Shown here in pieces: positions 18,796-27,444 of a stretch of 64,000 nt of DNA (positions are counted from its first letter, which is position 1; each line of letters starts with the position of its first letter). The position numbers were made by a program, and so were the translations under genes. The DNA is taken from NCBI RefSeq assembly GCF_026650985.1, contig NZ_CP086239.1, positions 558,001 to 622,000 of the forward strand. The letters are read 5' to 3'. The stretch comes from Clostridium estertheticum. Its GTDB lineage: Bacteria > Bacillota > Clostridia > Clostridiales > Clostridiaceae. The notes beneath the pieces were generated by a model. It saw nothing but the letters and a program-made list of their open reading frames with translations, was not told where the DNA came from and searched no databases.

Positions 18796-18855
18796 AGCAA
18801 CCAAAAGTTAAAAATTCTTAGTAACATTATATCAAATGAAAGCGGGGTTGTATAG

Positions 18856-18993
18856 GTGGAAGAAAAATACAGACAATCACTAGAAGAAGTACTAACAAAT
18901 TTAAGATCTATTGATGGGCCTAATGATGCAGATATCTACATCAATGACTCAATTAAAACAATTGTTAATGTTTTAAAGGAGGCTACTAAATAG
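18856..18993 (+). CDS. Small hypothetical phage protein
   Basis: A 45-residue mostly helical, acidic protein with a GTG start. The ribosome site is mediocre (AGCGGGG about ten bases before). Its stop abuts the next small ATG. Not recognised. Confidence 0.4.
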   Translation: MEEKYRQSLEEVLTNLRSIDGPNDADIYINDSIKTIVNVLKEATK

Positions 18994-19053
18994 ATGGAAA
19001 CCACATGGAGTTATGATGAAGCTACGGACTCATATACAAGGGGGGAAATATAA
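18994..19053 (+). CDS. Possible 19-residue peptide gene
   Basis: An ATG directly after the preceding stop, with AAAGGAGG 11 bases upstream. It runs to a TAA that abuts the next ATG and includes that gene's GGGGGG ribosome site. It may only couple translation across the junction. Confidence 0.3.
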   Translation: METTWSYDEATDSYTRGEI

Positions 19054-20109
19054 ATGGCTGAATTACAAGTACAAACAAAGGTAACACAGATAATACCGGC
19101 TAAGGTTAGTTTTAACTATGCTGAGATAGATACACAACTGGATGTAACGCTTAAGAAATACAATGGTTTAGTATTTACTGAGGACACAGTAAAAGAGTGT
19201 AAGAAGACCATGACAGAACTTAGAAAAGGTAAAAAATCTCTAAATGATTTTAGGATAAAAACTAAAGCCTTATTAACTGAAGACATTACAAAATTTGAGG
19301 ATCAATGTAAGAAGTTAAATGATAAGTTTGACACTGTTATCAATCCAATATCTTTACAAGCTGATAAGTTTGAAGTTGATAGACGTGAGCAGAAAAGGAT
19401 AGATATTCAAACTATCATAGACACCTTAACTGATGAAAGATTCTTGGAATATAAATATTATAGTCAGTTAGTAATTACAGAGCAAATGCTGAACAAAGGT
19501 ACCAAAATAAAAGCTATTAACATAGATTTAACCAATCAAGCGGATCTGTTATTATCCCAACAAAATATAGAGGAAGCCAACATTGAACTTATTAAAAGTA
19601 AAGTTGAACTTGCTAATTCGCAATATGGTGTCACTCTACTAAATAATCTGTATCTGGGATTATTGGAAGATGGTAAAGACATTAATAGCTTAATTAAAAT
19701 GATTAACGAAAATGCTGAAAAAACTAAGATTGTGGCTGAAGAAGCAGAAGCTGAGAGATTAGCGATTGAAGCAAGAAAAGCTGAAAGAAAAATCAAGCTT
19801 GAGGCTGATAATGTAGCACAAAAAAAAGCAGACAGAGTTAACCATGAAAGGCAAATTGAGCTAGAAAAGAGAAGGGAAGCTGATAGGGCCAAATGGAAAG
19901 CTGAAGAGGAAGCAGAATCTGAAAGATTAGACGCTATAAAAAAAGAAGAGTCACGAGTGAACGAAGCTAAAGTTATTATACCAGGTCCTTCTAAAGTAGT
20001 AGAACAAGCCAAATTAAAAGCTACTGAAACTTATACAGTTACTGGAACAGAGACACAGTTAGATGCTCTCGAAGAATATCTAAATGACAATGGCTATACC
20101 TGGATCTAA
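19054..20109 (+). CDS. DUF1351-type phage protein
   Basis: A 351-residue protein matching the DUF1351 layout: an N-terminal domain, then long helices rich in Lys/Glu (KKTMTELRKGKKSLNDFR), a coiled coil with many Glu-Ala-Glu and Ala-Glu-Arg steps at about 225-300, and a small C-terminal fold (TYTVTGTETQLDALEEYLND). It sits at the head of the early recombination/replication genes, where such proteins are usually found. Biochemical role unknown; a part in recombination or ssDNA handling is inference from neighbours. Confidence 0.75.
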   Translation: MAELQVQTKVTQIIPAKVSFNYAEIDTQLDVTLKKYNGLVFTEDTVKECKKTMTELRKGKKSLNDFRIKTKALLTEDITKFEDQCKKLNDKFDTVINPISLQADKFEVDRREQKRIDIQTIIDTLTDERFLEYKYYSQLVITEQMLNKGTKIKAINIDLTNQADLLLSQQNIEEANIELIKSKVELANSQYGVTLLNNLYLGLLEDGKDINSLIKMINENAEKTKIVAEEAEAERLAIEARKAERKIKLEADNVAQKKADRVNHERQIELEKRREADRAKWKAEEEAESERLDAIKKEESRVNEAKVIIPGPSKVVEQAKLKATETYTVTGTETQLDALEEYLNDNGYTWI

Positions 20110-20123
20110 GGAGGTTGATATAG

Positions 20124-20373
20124 ATGGCTGAAGAATAGCACTCATAATGTTCAAAGGTTATCAGGAGCATATGGAATATTCTTATAAGACTGATATAGAG
20201 GACTTGAAAGAAGGGGATGTTGTTTAGTTCCAACTAACAGCGCATACTCAATAGGTTATTTTTCAAGGTACTCAAATATTAAGCAGCATGTTAAAAATGC
20301 TACTAAAGTAATTGTTCAAAAAGTAGATATTGAAACTTATGAAAATAAATTGTTTTTAGGAGGTTTTGATTAG
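20124..20373 (+). pseudogene. Decayed small phage gene, two frame breaks
   Basis: A strong AAGGAGG and ATG at 20124 lead into Met-Ala-Glu-Glu-stop. One base out of frame the sequence reads RIALIMFKGYQ and continues to DLKEGDVV before a TAG. After one more base shift it reads VPTNSAYSIGYFSRYSN to a stop at 20371. Joined, the three pieces give about 80 residues resembling small phage proteins of the DUF5839 kind. Two single-base losses within 100 bp suggest decay, or sequencing errors at the second site (a T-run). Confidence 0.6.
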
Positions 20374-20616
20374 ATGAGTAGATTGAAAAAGCTAGCATAT
20401 CCAGCAGAAAATAATGAGTTTATATATGTACCTAAAAGAGTAATTGATTTTATAAGTAAGGGCGCCATTATTACTGATCAACATGTTGAAGGTAGCGCCG
20501 GAGGAAAACTTGTACTTAAATATGAATCTAAGACTGGTAGTAGCCATGGAACAATGGAAATAAATGATATGGGTCCAGATATAATAAAAAATAAAAAATC
20601 TAAGGAGGAAATATAA
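20374..20616 (+). CDS. Hypothetical phage protein, 80 residues
   Basis: Not recognised. The ATG directly follows the stop of the decayed gene, and TAGGAGG lies 11 bases upstream, inside that gene. The protein is basic at both ends, with a central Gly/Ser-rich loop (GSAGGKLVLKYESKTGSSHG) between predicted beta strands. Confidence 0.6.
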   Translation: MSRLKKLAYPAENNEFIYVPKRVIDFISKGAIITDQHVEGSAGGKLVLKYESKTGSSHGTMEINDMGPDIIKNKKSKEEI

Positions 20617-20619
20617 ATT

Positions 20620-21054
20620 ATGAAAATAACAGCAGAATTTAATTCAAACGAGGAACTTTTAAGTTTCATAGGTGCATTTGGTACTAAGGGTCTTATATCA
20701 AGCGGGGTTACTAGTGTAAGCGACATAGCCCCATCTGTAGAAATTAAGAAAGTAGCTAAGGGTGAGGGTGCAAAAAATGGAGACAAGCCTGCAGAAAAGA
20801 TTAAGCCTGAAGATACAAAGGAAGTAATTAAAGATGATATTACACCTAAAGATGATGCCCAGAAAGAAAAAACAAAAGGTGGAGAACCAAAAATAACTAA
20901 GGAATTAATAAGAGAAAGACTCAGCACAATTATGAAGTCAGGTAAGCAGAAAGAGGCTAAGGACTTATTAGCTAAACATGGTGCTAGTAAATTACCAGAA
21001 CTAAAAGAAGAAGAATATGCAGCAGTTTATAAGGAAGCCGAGGTACTAATTTAA
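20620..21054 (+). CDS. Hypothetical phage protein with acidic/basic linker
   Basis: A 144-residue protein. An N-terminal 30-residue strand/helix segment (MKITAEFNSNEELLSFIGAF) is followed by a low-complexity Lys/Asp/Glu/Pro linker (about 45-90). The C-terminal helical domain (ITKELIRERLSTIMKSGKQK) resembles ends of phage proteins found beside DUF2800 genes. Its TAA overlaps the next ATG (TAATG). Function unknown; the position suggests a partner of the DUF2800 nuclease-like protein. Confidence 0.65.
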   Translation: MKITAEFNSNEELLSFIGAFGTKGLISSGVTSVSDIAPSVEIKKVAKGEGAKNGDKPAEKIKPEDTKEVIKDDITPKDDAQKEKTKGGEPKITKELIRERLSTIMKSGKQKEAKDLLAKHGASKLPELKEEEYAAVYKEAEVLI

Positions 21055-22220
21055 TGGCACAACATGCAATATTAAGTGCAAGTGGTGCTAAAAAATGGTT
21101 GACTTGCCCGCCTAGTGCAAGATTGGAACTACAATTTGAAAATAAAACATCTGAAGCTGCAGAGGAGGGAACATTGGCCCATGAGTTAGGGGAGTTAACA
21201 CTTAGGAAAGAATTAAAATTTATAAGTACTAGAAAATTTAATTCAGAGTTTAAAAAGATAGAAGCACATGAACTTTTTACAAAGGACATGCCTGACTATG
21301 TAGATATTTATGTAAACACTTGTATGGAGAAAGTTTCAGAGGCTAGAGCAAAAACACCTGATGCAGTTATTAATTTAGAACAAAGACTTGATTATAGTGA
21401 ATGGGTACCTGAAGGATTTGGTACTGGGGATATGGTTGTTATTGCAGATGGAACGATTGAAATTATTGACCTTAAGTATGGTAAGGGCGTTCCTGTAAGT
21501 GCTATAGGTAATACTCAAATGCGGCTTTATGCTCTAGGAGCTATATCAGAGTTTAGTTTCTTATATGATATAAAGAATGTAAAAATGACTATTATACAAC
21601 CTAGATTAGATTCTATCAGTACTGATGAAATCTCAGCGATCGATCTTTTATATTGGGCCTCTGAGAAGTTAGCCCCAGCAGCGGCTTTAGCTTTCAAAGG
21701 TGAGGGAGATTTCTGTGCAGGAGAGCATTGTAGCTCGGGTTTCTGTAGAGCTAACGCAGTTTGCAAAGCCAGAGCTGATAAGAACATGGAACTAGCAATA
21801 TATGAATTTCAAGATAGTTCAACATTAAGTATAGATGAAATTGCGGACATCATTGGTAAATGCAATGAATTAGCTAAGTGGGCCAAAGATGTACAAGAAT
21901 ATGCTTTAGAGCAAGCAGTCTCGGGTATTGCATATCCTGGATGGAAATTAGTTGAAGGTAGGAGTAATAGAAGGTATACAGATGTTGATGCTATATCAGA
22001 TATTCTGATGGATGAATTCACTCAAGATAAAGTATATAAACCTGCTGAGATACTTGGCATATCTGCTATGGAAAAATCAATAGGTAAGAAGAGATTTGGT
22101 GAACTAGTTGGGGATTATATAGAAAAACCAGTAGGTAAGCCAGTATTAGTTGTTGAGACTGACAAAAGAGAAGTTTTCAATAAAGCCACAGCAGATTTTG
22201 AGATGGTTCCTAATGGCTAA
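21054..22220 (+). CDS. DUF2800 protein, RecB/Cas4-like nuclease fold
   Basis: A 388-residue DUF2800 protein, a PD-(D/E)XK-like family common in Firmicute phages. Visible elements are the N-terminal ASGAKKWLTCPPSARLE with a Cys, the core GFGTGDMVVIADGTIEIIDLKYGKG (Asp and Asp-x-Lys of the nuclease motif), and a Cys cluster CAGEHCSSGFCRANAVC that may hold an Fe-S cluster or zinc as in Cas4/AddB-type nucleases. It is coupled to the preceding gene and upstream of the ssDNA-binding and polymerase genes, consistent with DNA end processing. Confidence 0.85.
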   Translation: MAQHAILSASGAKKWLTCPPSARLELQFENKTSEAAEEGTLAHELGELTLRKELKFISTRKFNSEFKKIEAHELFTKDMPDYVDIYVNTCMEKVSEARAKTPDAVINLEQRLDYSEWVPEGFGTGDMVVIADGTIEIIDLKYGKGVPVSAIGNTQMRLYALGAISEFSFLYDIKNVKMTIIQPRLDSISTDEISAIDLLYWASEKLAPAAALAFKGEGDFCAGEHCSSGFCRANAVCKARADKNMELAIYEFQDSSTLSIDEIADIIGKCNELAKWAKDVQEYALEQAVSGIAYPGWKLVEGRSNRRYTDVDAISDILMDEFTQDKVYKPAEILGISAMEKSIGKKRFGELVGDYIEKPVGKPVLVVETDKREVFNKATADFEMVPNG

Positions 22221-22374
22221 AAAAGTATATGACACAGAAAAGATTTTATATCTTTATGAAAAATACGGAACACTCACAGCAGTCCATATGCGGTTGGGAT
22301 ATGCCCCAACAACAATAAAAAAAATATTGTTAGAAAATGAAGTAGAACTAAAAAAGTATGTACCCGAAAGATAG
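22213..22374 (+). CDS. Small HTH-like phage protein
   Basis: A 53-residue protein starting inside the end of the DUF2800 gene (8-base overlap). TLTAVHMRLGYAPTTIKKIL looks like a helix-turn-helix. A longer frame from 22150 would lie fully inside the DUF2800 gene and has no site. Function unknown. Confidence 0.55.
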   Translation: MAKKVYDTEKILYLYEKYGTLTAVHMRLGYAPTTIKKILLENEVELKKYVPER

Positions 22375-22431
22375 GATATCAAACAAAGATTTATCTAATA
22401 AAAAATAAGAATACGAAGGAGATTATTAATT

Positions 22432-22995
22432 ATGGCAAACGTTAAAGCAATGAGAACAGGAACAAAGGTAACTACAGGAAAGGTTAGATTAAGCTATGCA
22501 CATTTATTTGAGGCTCATGCAATTGAAGGAAATGAACCTAAGTTTTCAGTTAGTGTAATAATTCCTAAGACAGACATTGATACACTTAAAGCAATCAAGG
22601 AAGCGGTTGAGGAAGCTAAGGTTCAAGGCAAAACTAAATGGGGTGGCAAAGTTCCAGCAACGCTAAAAACTCCTCTAAGAGACGGTGATGTTGAAAGACC
22701 AGATGATGATGCATATGCTAATTGCTATTTCTTAAATGCAAGTAGTAAAAATAAACCAGGAGTGGTTGACCAAAATGTCCACCCAGTATTAGATGCAACT
22801 GAAGTATATTCGGGATGTTACGGAAGATTAACAATTAATTTTTATGCATTCTCTGCTTCAGGTAACAAAGGTGTTGCAGCTGGACTTGGAAATGTACAGA
22901 AATTAGAAGATGGAGAATCATTAAGTGGTGCATTTACTAAGGCAGAAGATGACTTTGGTTCAGTAGAAACTGCAACAGATGATTTCTTAGGATAG
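22432..22995 (+). CDS. DUF2815-type ssDNA-binding protein
   Basis: A 187-residue protein of the DUF2815 family, related to T7 gp2.5-like single-strand binding proteins. An OB-fold pattern is visible (RLSYAHLFEAHAIEGNEPKFSVS... and the C-terminal YGRLTINFYAFSASGNKGVA). The tail is acidic (EDDFGSVETATDDFLG), as in SSBs where it docks partners such as the polymerase, the next gene. AAGGAG precedes the ATG. Confidence 0.85.
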   Translation: MANVKAMRTGTKVTTGKVRLSYAHLFEAHAIEGNEPKFSVSVIIPKTDIDTLKAIKEAVEEAKVQGKTKWGGKVPATLKTPLRDGDVERPDDDAYANCYFLNASSKNKPGVVDQNVHPVLDATEVYSGCYGRLTINFYAFSASGNKGVAAGLGNVQKLEDGESLSGAFTKAEDDFGSVETATDDFLG

Positions 22996-23013
22996 AAATA
23001 AGGAGTGAATTAG

Positions 23014-24969
23014 ATGGATACACTTGCAATTGATGTAGAGACATATAGCAGTGTAGATATTTCAACCTCAGGGGCTTACAAATATGTACAGGCCCCTGAT
23101 TTTCAAATAATGCTATTTGCTTATGCTTTCAATGATGATGAAATTAAAATAATAGATTTTATGAATGATGAATATTTACCACAAGAAGTGAATGAAGCTT
23201 TAAATGATTCTAAGGTAATAAAGACTGCATTTAACGCAAACTTTGAAAGAAATGCTATAGAAGCAGATACCTTTGATATATATTGTCCTCCTGAAGAGTG
23301 GCAATGCACTATGGTAAAAGCTTTAACAATGGGGTTGCCTGGTAGCTTGGGTATGGTTGGTAAAGCAATGCATTTTGAAGAAGATAAACAAAAGATGAAA
23401 GAAGGTAAAGCCTTAATACAGTATTTCTGTAAGCCCTGCAAACCAACAAAAGCAAATGGCGGTAGAACTAGAAACCTTCCTGAACATGATCCTGAGAAAT
23501 GGGAAATATTTAAAACATATTGTATTCAAGATGTAGAAGTCGAAAGAGATATAAGAAATAAATTAAGTATATATCCAATCACAGAAGATGAACAAAGATT
23601 ATGGGAACTGGACCAACACATAAATGATAGAGGTGTTGGAACTGATCTAGTTATGATAGAAAAAGCTATTGAGTGTGATGCAAATTATTCTATAAGACTT
23701 AGAAATGAAGCTGTAAAAATAACAGGCTTAAGCAATCCTAATAGTGCGGCACAGTTAAAAAAATGGATAGGTAACAGATTAGGTCATCAAGTAACAAGCC
23801 TTACAAAAGAGAGTGTGCCAGGACTTTTAGAAGAGGCTGAGGATGATGATGTAAAAAGAATTTTAGAACTCAGGCAACTTATGGCCAAAACATCTATTAA
23901 AAAGTATCAAACAATGAAAAATGCTAGATGTATTGATGGAAGGGTGAGGGGTTTACTACAGTTCTATGGTGCTAACCGTACCGGCAGATGGGCGGGTCGT
24001 CTTGTACAAGTTCAAAACTTACCACAGAATCATTTACCTGATTTAGAGGATGCACGTAATTGTATAAAAGATGGAAGATTTGATGAAGTAGAGTTTCTAT
24101 ATGACAGTATTCCAGATACTTTAAGCCAACTTATAAGAACTGCTTTTATACCCAGGGAGGGTAATAGATTTATGGTAGCAGATTTTAGTGCTATAGAAGC
24201 AAGGGTAATTGCGTGGTTTGCCGGAGAGAAGTGGAGAATGGATGTGTTTAAAACTCATGGCAAAATATACGAGGCCTCAGCATCTCAAATGTTTCATGTT
24301 CCCATTGAATCAGTTACAAAAGGTAGTGATCTAAGAGCAAAAGGAAAGATAGCAGAACTTGCACTTGGGTATGGCGGTAGCGTTGGAGCTCTTACTGTAA
24401 TGGATAAAAGTAAAAGCATACCTGAAGACGAATTTGCTGGTTTAGTTAGTAGTTGGAGAAGTGCAAATACCCATATAACTAAGTTTTGGTGGGACTGTGA
24501 TAAAGCTGCTAAAAAAGCTATAAATGAAAAAACAACAGTATGTATGCAGTTTGGACTTAAATTTATTTATGCGCCAGGAGTTCTGTTCATTCAACTACCC
24601 TCAGGTAGAAAATTAGCTTATGTAAGACCTTCTATAGAGGATGGTAAGTTTGGTAAACCAGTTGTTACTTATGAAGGAATGGCACAGACAACAAAGCAAT
24701 GGACAACACTTGAGACTTATGGACCTAAAATTGTAGAGAATATTGTTCAAGCCACCGCAAGGGATTGTCTAGGTGAAGCAATGTTTAAAGTACAAAAAGC
24801 TGGGTATGACATTGTAATGCATGTCCATGATGAAATAATAATGGATGTTCCTAAAGATTTTGGAAGCATGGAAGCGGTGAATAATATCTTCAGTGAACCA
24901 ATAAGTTGGGCACCTGGTCTTCCTTTAAAGGCTGATGGATATGAGTGTACCTATTATCAAAAGGATTAA
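23014..24969 (+). CDS. Phage family A DNA polymerase
   Basis: A 651-residue DNA polymerase I-type replicase. The N-terminal 3'-5' exonuclease domain begins LAIDVETYSS (Asp and Glu of Exo I). The polymerase domain has motif A DFSAIEARVIAWFAGE (Asp near 390), motif B KIAELALGYGG and motif C HVHDEIIMDVP (Asp606-Glu607). No 5'-nuclease domain is present, as in T7-like and clostridial siphophage enzymes. It probably replicates the phage genome with the downstream VapE-type primase/helicase. Confidence 0.95.
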   Translation: MDTLAIDVETYSSVDISTSGAYKYVQAPDFQIMLFAYAFNDDEIKIIDFMNDEYLPQEVNEALNDSKVIKTAFNANFERNAIEADTFDIYCPPEEWQCTMVKALTMGLPGSLGMVGKAMHFEEDKQKMKEGKALIQYFCKPCKPTKANGGRTRNLPEHDPEKWEIFKTYCIQDVEVERDIRNKLSIYPITEDEQRLWELDQHINDRGVGTDLVMIEKAIECDANYSIRLRNEAVKITGLSNPNSAAQLKKWIGNRLGHQVTSLTKESVPGLLEEAEDDDVKRILELRQLMAKTSIKKYQTMKNARCIDGRVRGLLQFYGANRTGRWAGRLVQVQNLPQNHLPDLEDARNCIKDGRFDEVEFLYDSIPDTLSQLIRTAFIPREGNRFMVADFSAIEARVIAWFAGEKWRMDVFKTHGKIYEASASQMFHVPIESVTKGSDLRAKGKIAELALGYGGSVGALTVMDKSKSIPEDEFAGLVSSWRSANTHITKFWWDCDKAAKKAINEKTTVCMQFGLKFIYAPGVLFIQLPSGRKLAYVRPSIEDGKFGKPVVTYEGMAQTTKQWTTLETYGPKIVENIVQATARDCLGEAMFKVQKAGYDIVMHVHDEIIMDVPKDFGSMEAVNNIFSEPISWAPGLPLKADGYECTYYQKD

Positions 24970-25044
24970 GACACAAACTCAAATTAGAAAGTTGATATAT
25001 TCTAAAATGATTTGTGTCATTATTTGAAAATATATCAAATGCTT
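24970..25044. repeat. Interleaved inverted repeats (pseudoknot-like)
   Basis: Two inverted repeats interlock: GACACAAA (24970-24977) with TTTGTGTC (25011-25018), and TTGATATATT (24992-25001) with AATATATCAA (25029-25038). The order arm1, arm2, arm1', arm2' is that of an H-type pseudoknot, or of two alternative hairpins. A T-run follows. It lies between the polymerase gene and a converging small gene, so it may simply serve as terminators. Confidence 0.6.
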
Positions 25045-25046
25045 TT

Positions 25047-25265
25047 TTATTGTTTACAATTGACACGTATTACAAAAGCAATATCTTGATCATTATGTGA
25101 AAGATGATTATGTTCCCGAGCTTCAACATCTGCATCACCACTAATAATTTTACAGTGCCCAAGCCAAGGACCATTTGGATGTTCATTACATTTGGCCATA
25201 TAATTATCGCCTCCCATTAAAGGCTCAACTCCAGGTTTCTTAGCTATTTTTGTTTTGTTATCCAT
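25047..25265 (-). CDS. Small leftward hypothetical gene
   Basis: A 72-residue protein read leftward, the only leftward gene in the early region. Two starts have plausible ribosome sites: 25265 (AGGTGG, 11 bases) and 25199 (GGGAGG, 10 bases), the latter giving 50 residues. The C-terminal half has Cys/His residues (CNEHPNGPWLGHCK) and a regular strand pattern. Not recognised. Its orientation suggests expression apart from the early operon, perhaps in the lysogen. Confidence 0.5.
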   Translation of the reverse strand: MDNKTKIAKKPGVEPLMGGDNYMAKCNEHPNGPWLGHCKIISGDADVEAREHNHLSHNDQDIAFVIRVNCKQ

Positions 25266-25371
25266 ATTTTCTTTCACCACCTTTCTAATTATATATTGTC
25301 CTTTTGCTATTATTTTATGTGGGAAAATTGAAAAAGATTTAATAATCTTTTACACAAATAAGGAGGAAACA

Positions 25372-25716
25372 ATGGATTTAACAGTAGGAGTTTTAGAAGA
25401 TAAACTGAGAAAATTTTCAAAGGGAATACCAATCAATGTTAGTTGTGAAGTATGTCATCATGGAGCTATGGGAAATGAAACCATAATAAGTGTTGAAGAT
25501 AAAACTAATCAATCTTATGGGTATATTGAGTTAACACTTAATGCTTCAAGTAAGCCTGATGTAAAAGTAACTAAGGATGAAAAAATATTCTATGATGCTG
25601 AGATAAAAAGATTAACAGAAATTATAGACCTCAGGGATAAGAAAATTGAAAGATACGAAGGTTACATTAACTCAAGTATCAGTGATGCTAATCGTGCTTT
25701 ACAGGGAAGATATTAA
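25372..25716 (+). CDS. Hypothetical phage protein, 114 residues
   Basis: Start at 25372 after AAGGAGGAAAC; an upstream frame extension has no site. The N-terminal half is predicted beta-rich with a CEVCHHG segment. The C-terminal half is a helix (KIFYDAEIKRLTEIIDLRDK). Similar small proteins occur in clostridial phage early operons, without known function. Confidence 0.65.
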   Translation: MDLTVGVLEDKLRKFSKGIPINVSCEVCHHGAMGNETIISVEDKTNQSYGYIELTLNASSKPDVKVTKDEKIFYDAEIKRLTEIIDLRDKKIERYEGYINSSISDANRALQGRY

Positions 25717-25740
25717 ATAAATTTATGAGGAGAATGAAAA

Positions 25741-26766
25741 ATGGATAAGATTAGAGATATTCAAATAAATGAAGCGGTAATACATGTACTTGATAATAAC
25801 TCAGATGAACCAATTCTAAACAACTATATGTTGGACCTTACTGAAGAGGTGTATAAGTTTATTTTAAGTCATTTGGAAAGGGTACTCAAGGATGATAATT
25901 TAAAATGTGCGTTCTTTAAAGAGAAAGGCACACCAGTAAAAATTTATAGTCAAGAGTACTTGGATGGGAGAATGGATTTAAATAGTTTTTCTAAGGAAGC
26001 TGCAGGTGAGTTATTTGAAATCATGGAAACCACGGAGGGTATTCCATCTTGTGATCTTTTGGTTGTCTCTTTCAATACCGAGTATGGTCCAATGATAGGA
26101 TTATTAAAAATAGATTACATCAAGCAATACACTCACAAAGTTAATATAACTGATAATAATGTAGATATAAGATTACAGTCTATAATAACTGGATTATCAG
26201 ATAAGAAAAAAGTACAAAAGTGTGCATTTATTAGACCTATACATGCTGGTCAAGACTATGATCTTCTCGTGCTAGATAAGAAACCTATGGTAGATGAGGA
26301 TGGTGCCAATTATTTTCTAGATACCTTATTAGGATGCAATTTAATTAATAATGATAGAGATTATACAAGAGCTTTTATGGCTTTAGTTGAAGTGTGGACA
26401 AGAAGTAATTTTAAAGAAGAAGCATTCAAAGCTGAGAAATTAAGATCTTCTGTTAAAAGAGTTCTTAGAGATAATGAAGATATTGACATATATGAGTTAG
26501 CAGAAGAAATAATCTTACCTAATGAGCCAGAGGTTAAAAAAGATTTTATTGCATATCTTCAAGCGCATAATATCGAAAGATTTAAAGTTGATAAAGAATA
26601 TTTAGATAAAAAACTAAGTAATGTAAAAATTAAAGTAAGTAGTGCTATAGCATTAAATATTACTGGGGATGCATATGCAGATATTAATAAATTTGAAATT
26701 GTAAACAATGGTGATGGATCAATTAACATGGTGATTAAACATATAGAAAATTATGTGGAGGGGTAG
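25741..26766 (+). CDS. NA37/NdpA-type nucleoid-associated protein (early region)
   Basis: A 341-residue protein of the NA37 (YejK/NdpA) family. The N-terminus DIQINEAVIHVLDNNSDEP matches the family's opening strand-turn, followed by ELFEIMETTEGIPSCDLLVV and GPMIGLLKIDYIKQY. NdpA binds the nucleoid in E. coli; phage and Firmicute members are poorly studied. It sits in the early operon, 6 bases before a MazG-like gene. A second, diverged NA37-type gene is at 59566. Confidence 0.82.
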   Translation: MDKIRDIQINEAVIHVLDNNSDEPILNNYMLDLTEEVYKFILSHLERVLKDDNLKCAFFKEKGTPVKIYSQEYLDGRMDLNSFSKEAAGELFEIMETTEGIPSCDLLVVSFNTEYGPMIGLLKIDYIKQYTHKVNITDNNVDIRLQSIITGLSDKKKVQKCAFIRPIHAGQDYDLLVLDKKPMVDEDGANYFLDTLLGCNLINNDRDYTRAFMALVEVWTRSNFKEEAFKAEKLRSSVKRVLRDNEDIDIYELAEEIILPNEPEVKKDFIAYLQAHNIERFKVDKEYLDKKLSNVKIKVSSAIALNITGDAYADINKFEIVNNGDGSINMVIKHIENYVEG

Positions 26767-26771
26767 AAGCT

Positions 26772-27095
26772 ATGATTGATGAAGGGTTAAGAAAAGCAGT
26801 AGAGACATTATCATGGGAAGAGCTCCAAAGAGCCAGCAAGATTCATCCTCAATTTGTGGACATGCATCATGGTTATGCAGTTATTAAAGAAGAAACCGAA
26901 GAGTGCGAAGAGGCTTTGGAAGTTGTTAATGATCATATGGATAGTTTATGGTACCAAGTCAGAAATGATAATTTAGAGGAGTTTAAAATTGAAGCCGAGG
27001 TTATCAGAAAGTATGCAATAGAGTTATCATTAGAAGCCATCCAAGTTGCAGCAGTAGCTCAAAAACTTATGGATATTGTAGAGGAAAGTAAATAG
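26772..27095 (+). CDS. MazG-like phage protein
   Basis: A 107-residue all-helical protein. GYAVIKEETEECEEALEV resembles the ExxE of MazG-type nucleotide pyrophosphohydrolases, and ELSLEAIQVAAVAQKLMD resembles the second helix, but the usual ExxD Asp is not clear, so activity is uncertain. It follows the NA37 gene closely and precedes a RelA/SpoT gene. MazG is linked to nucleotide and ppGpp balance in E. coli; a similar role here is inference. Confidence 0.5.
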   Translation: MIDEGLRKAVETLSWEELQRASKIHPQFVDMHHGYAVIKEETEECEEALEVVNDHMDSLWYQVRNDNLEEFKIEAEVIRKYAIELSLEAIQVAAVAQKLMDIVEESK

Positions 27096-27107
27096 TGGAG
27101 GTGTGTT

Positions 27108-27212
27108 ATATTTAAAAGAATATGCCCTAAATGTTTTGCTAGAGGGTATTCTTCCACATCACATGATGCGTGGATCTGTGGAGTTTGTAAATCAGAAATC
27201 CCAAGATTTTAA
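27108..27212 (+). CDS. Possible small zinc-ribbon protein with non-standard start
   Basis: After GGAGG at 27098 a frame with two Cys pairs (ICPKCFARG and ICGVCKSE) runs to TAA at 27210. No ATG/GTG/TTG is in that frame after the ribosome site; ATA at 27108 is the best-spaced codon. An overlapping frame from GTG at 27103 has a standard start but no domain signal. The zinc ribbon argues for coding, the start against. Confidence 0.3.
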   Translation: MFKRICPKCFARGYSSTSHDAWICGVCKSEIPRF

Positions 27213-27350
27213 GAGGCTGAGGTTGAGAGTAAGAGGTGTACTAAGATAAAACTTTGATATAAATTTAGCTCTTTGAAAATTGAATAATTACGGTATTGAA
27301 AATAAATAACATAGAAGTGCTTTATTAATATGTTATAATTTATAGTAATA

Positions 27351-27372
27351 AACATAATTATTTAATTATGTT
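27351..27372. promoter_or_regulatory. 22-bp palindrome upstream of the RelA/SpoT gene
   Basis: AACATAATTA and TAATTATGTT are perfect inverted repeats around two T. It lies about 70 bases before the start at 27445 in a 230-base AT-rich gap with TATAAT-like boxes on both sides (near 27334 and 27410). It is a good candidate operator for separate control of that gene. Confidence 0.5.
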
Positions 27373-27444
27373 AACAATAAGTAATAAAGTTAATTAAAGT
27401 TTATTATCATATAATACTATTTGATAAACATAAAGGGGGAAACT

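Noticed and set aside
19536-20012. Leftward Ser/Ala/Leu-rich frame
   Set aside because: Mirror of the Glu/Ala/Lys coiled coil of the DUF1351 gene.
25255-25371. Longer N-terminus for the gene at 25372
   Set aside because: The extension has no ribosome site and overlaps the leftward gene; AAGGAGG stands right before 25372.
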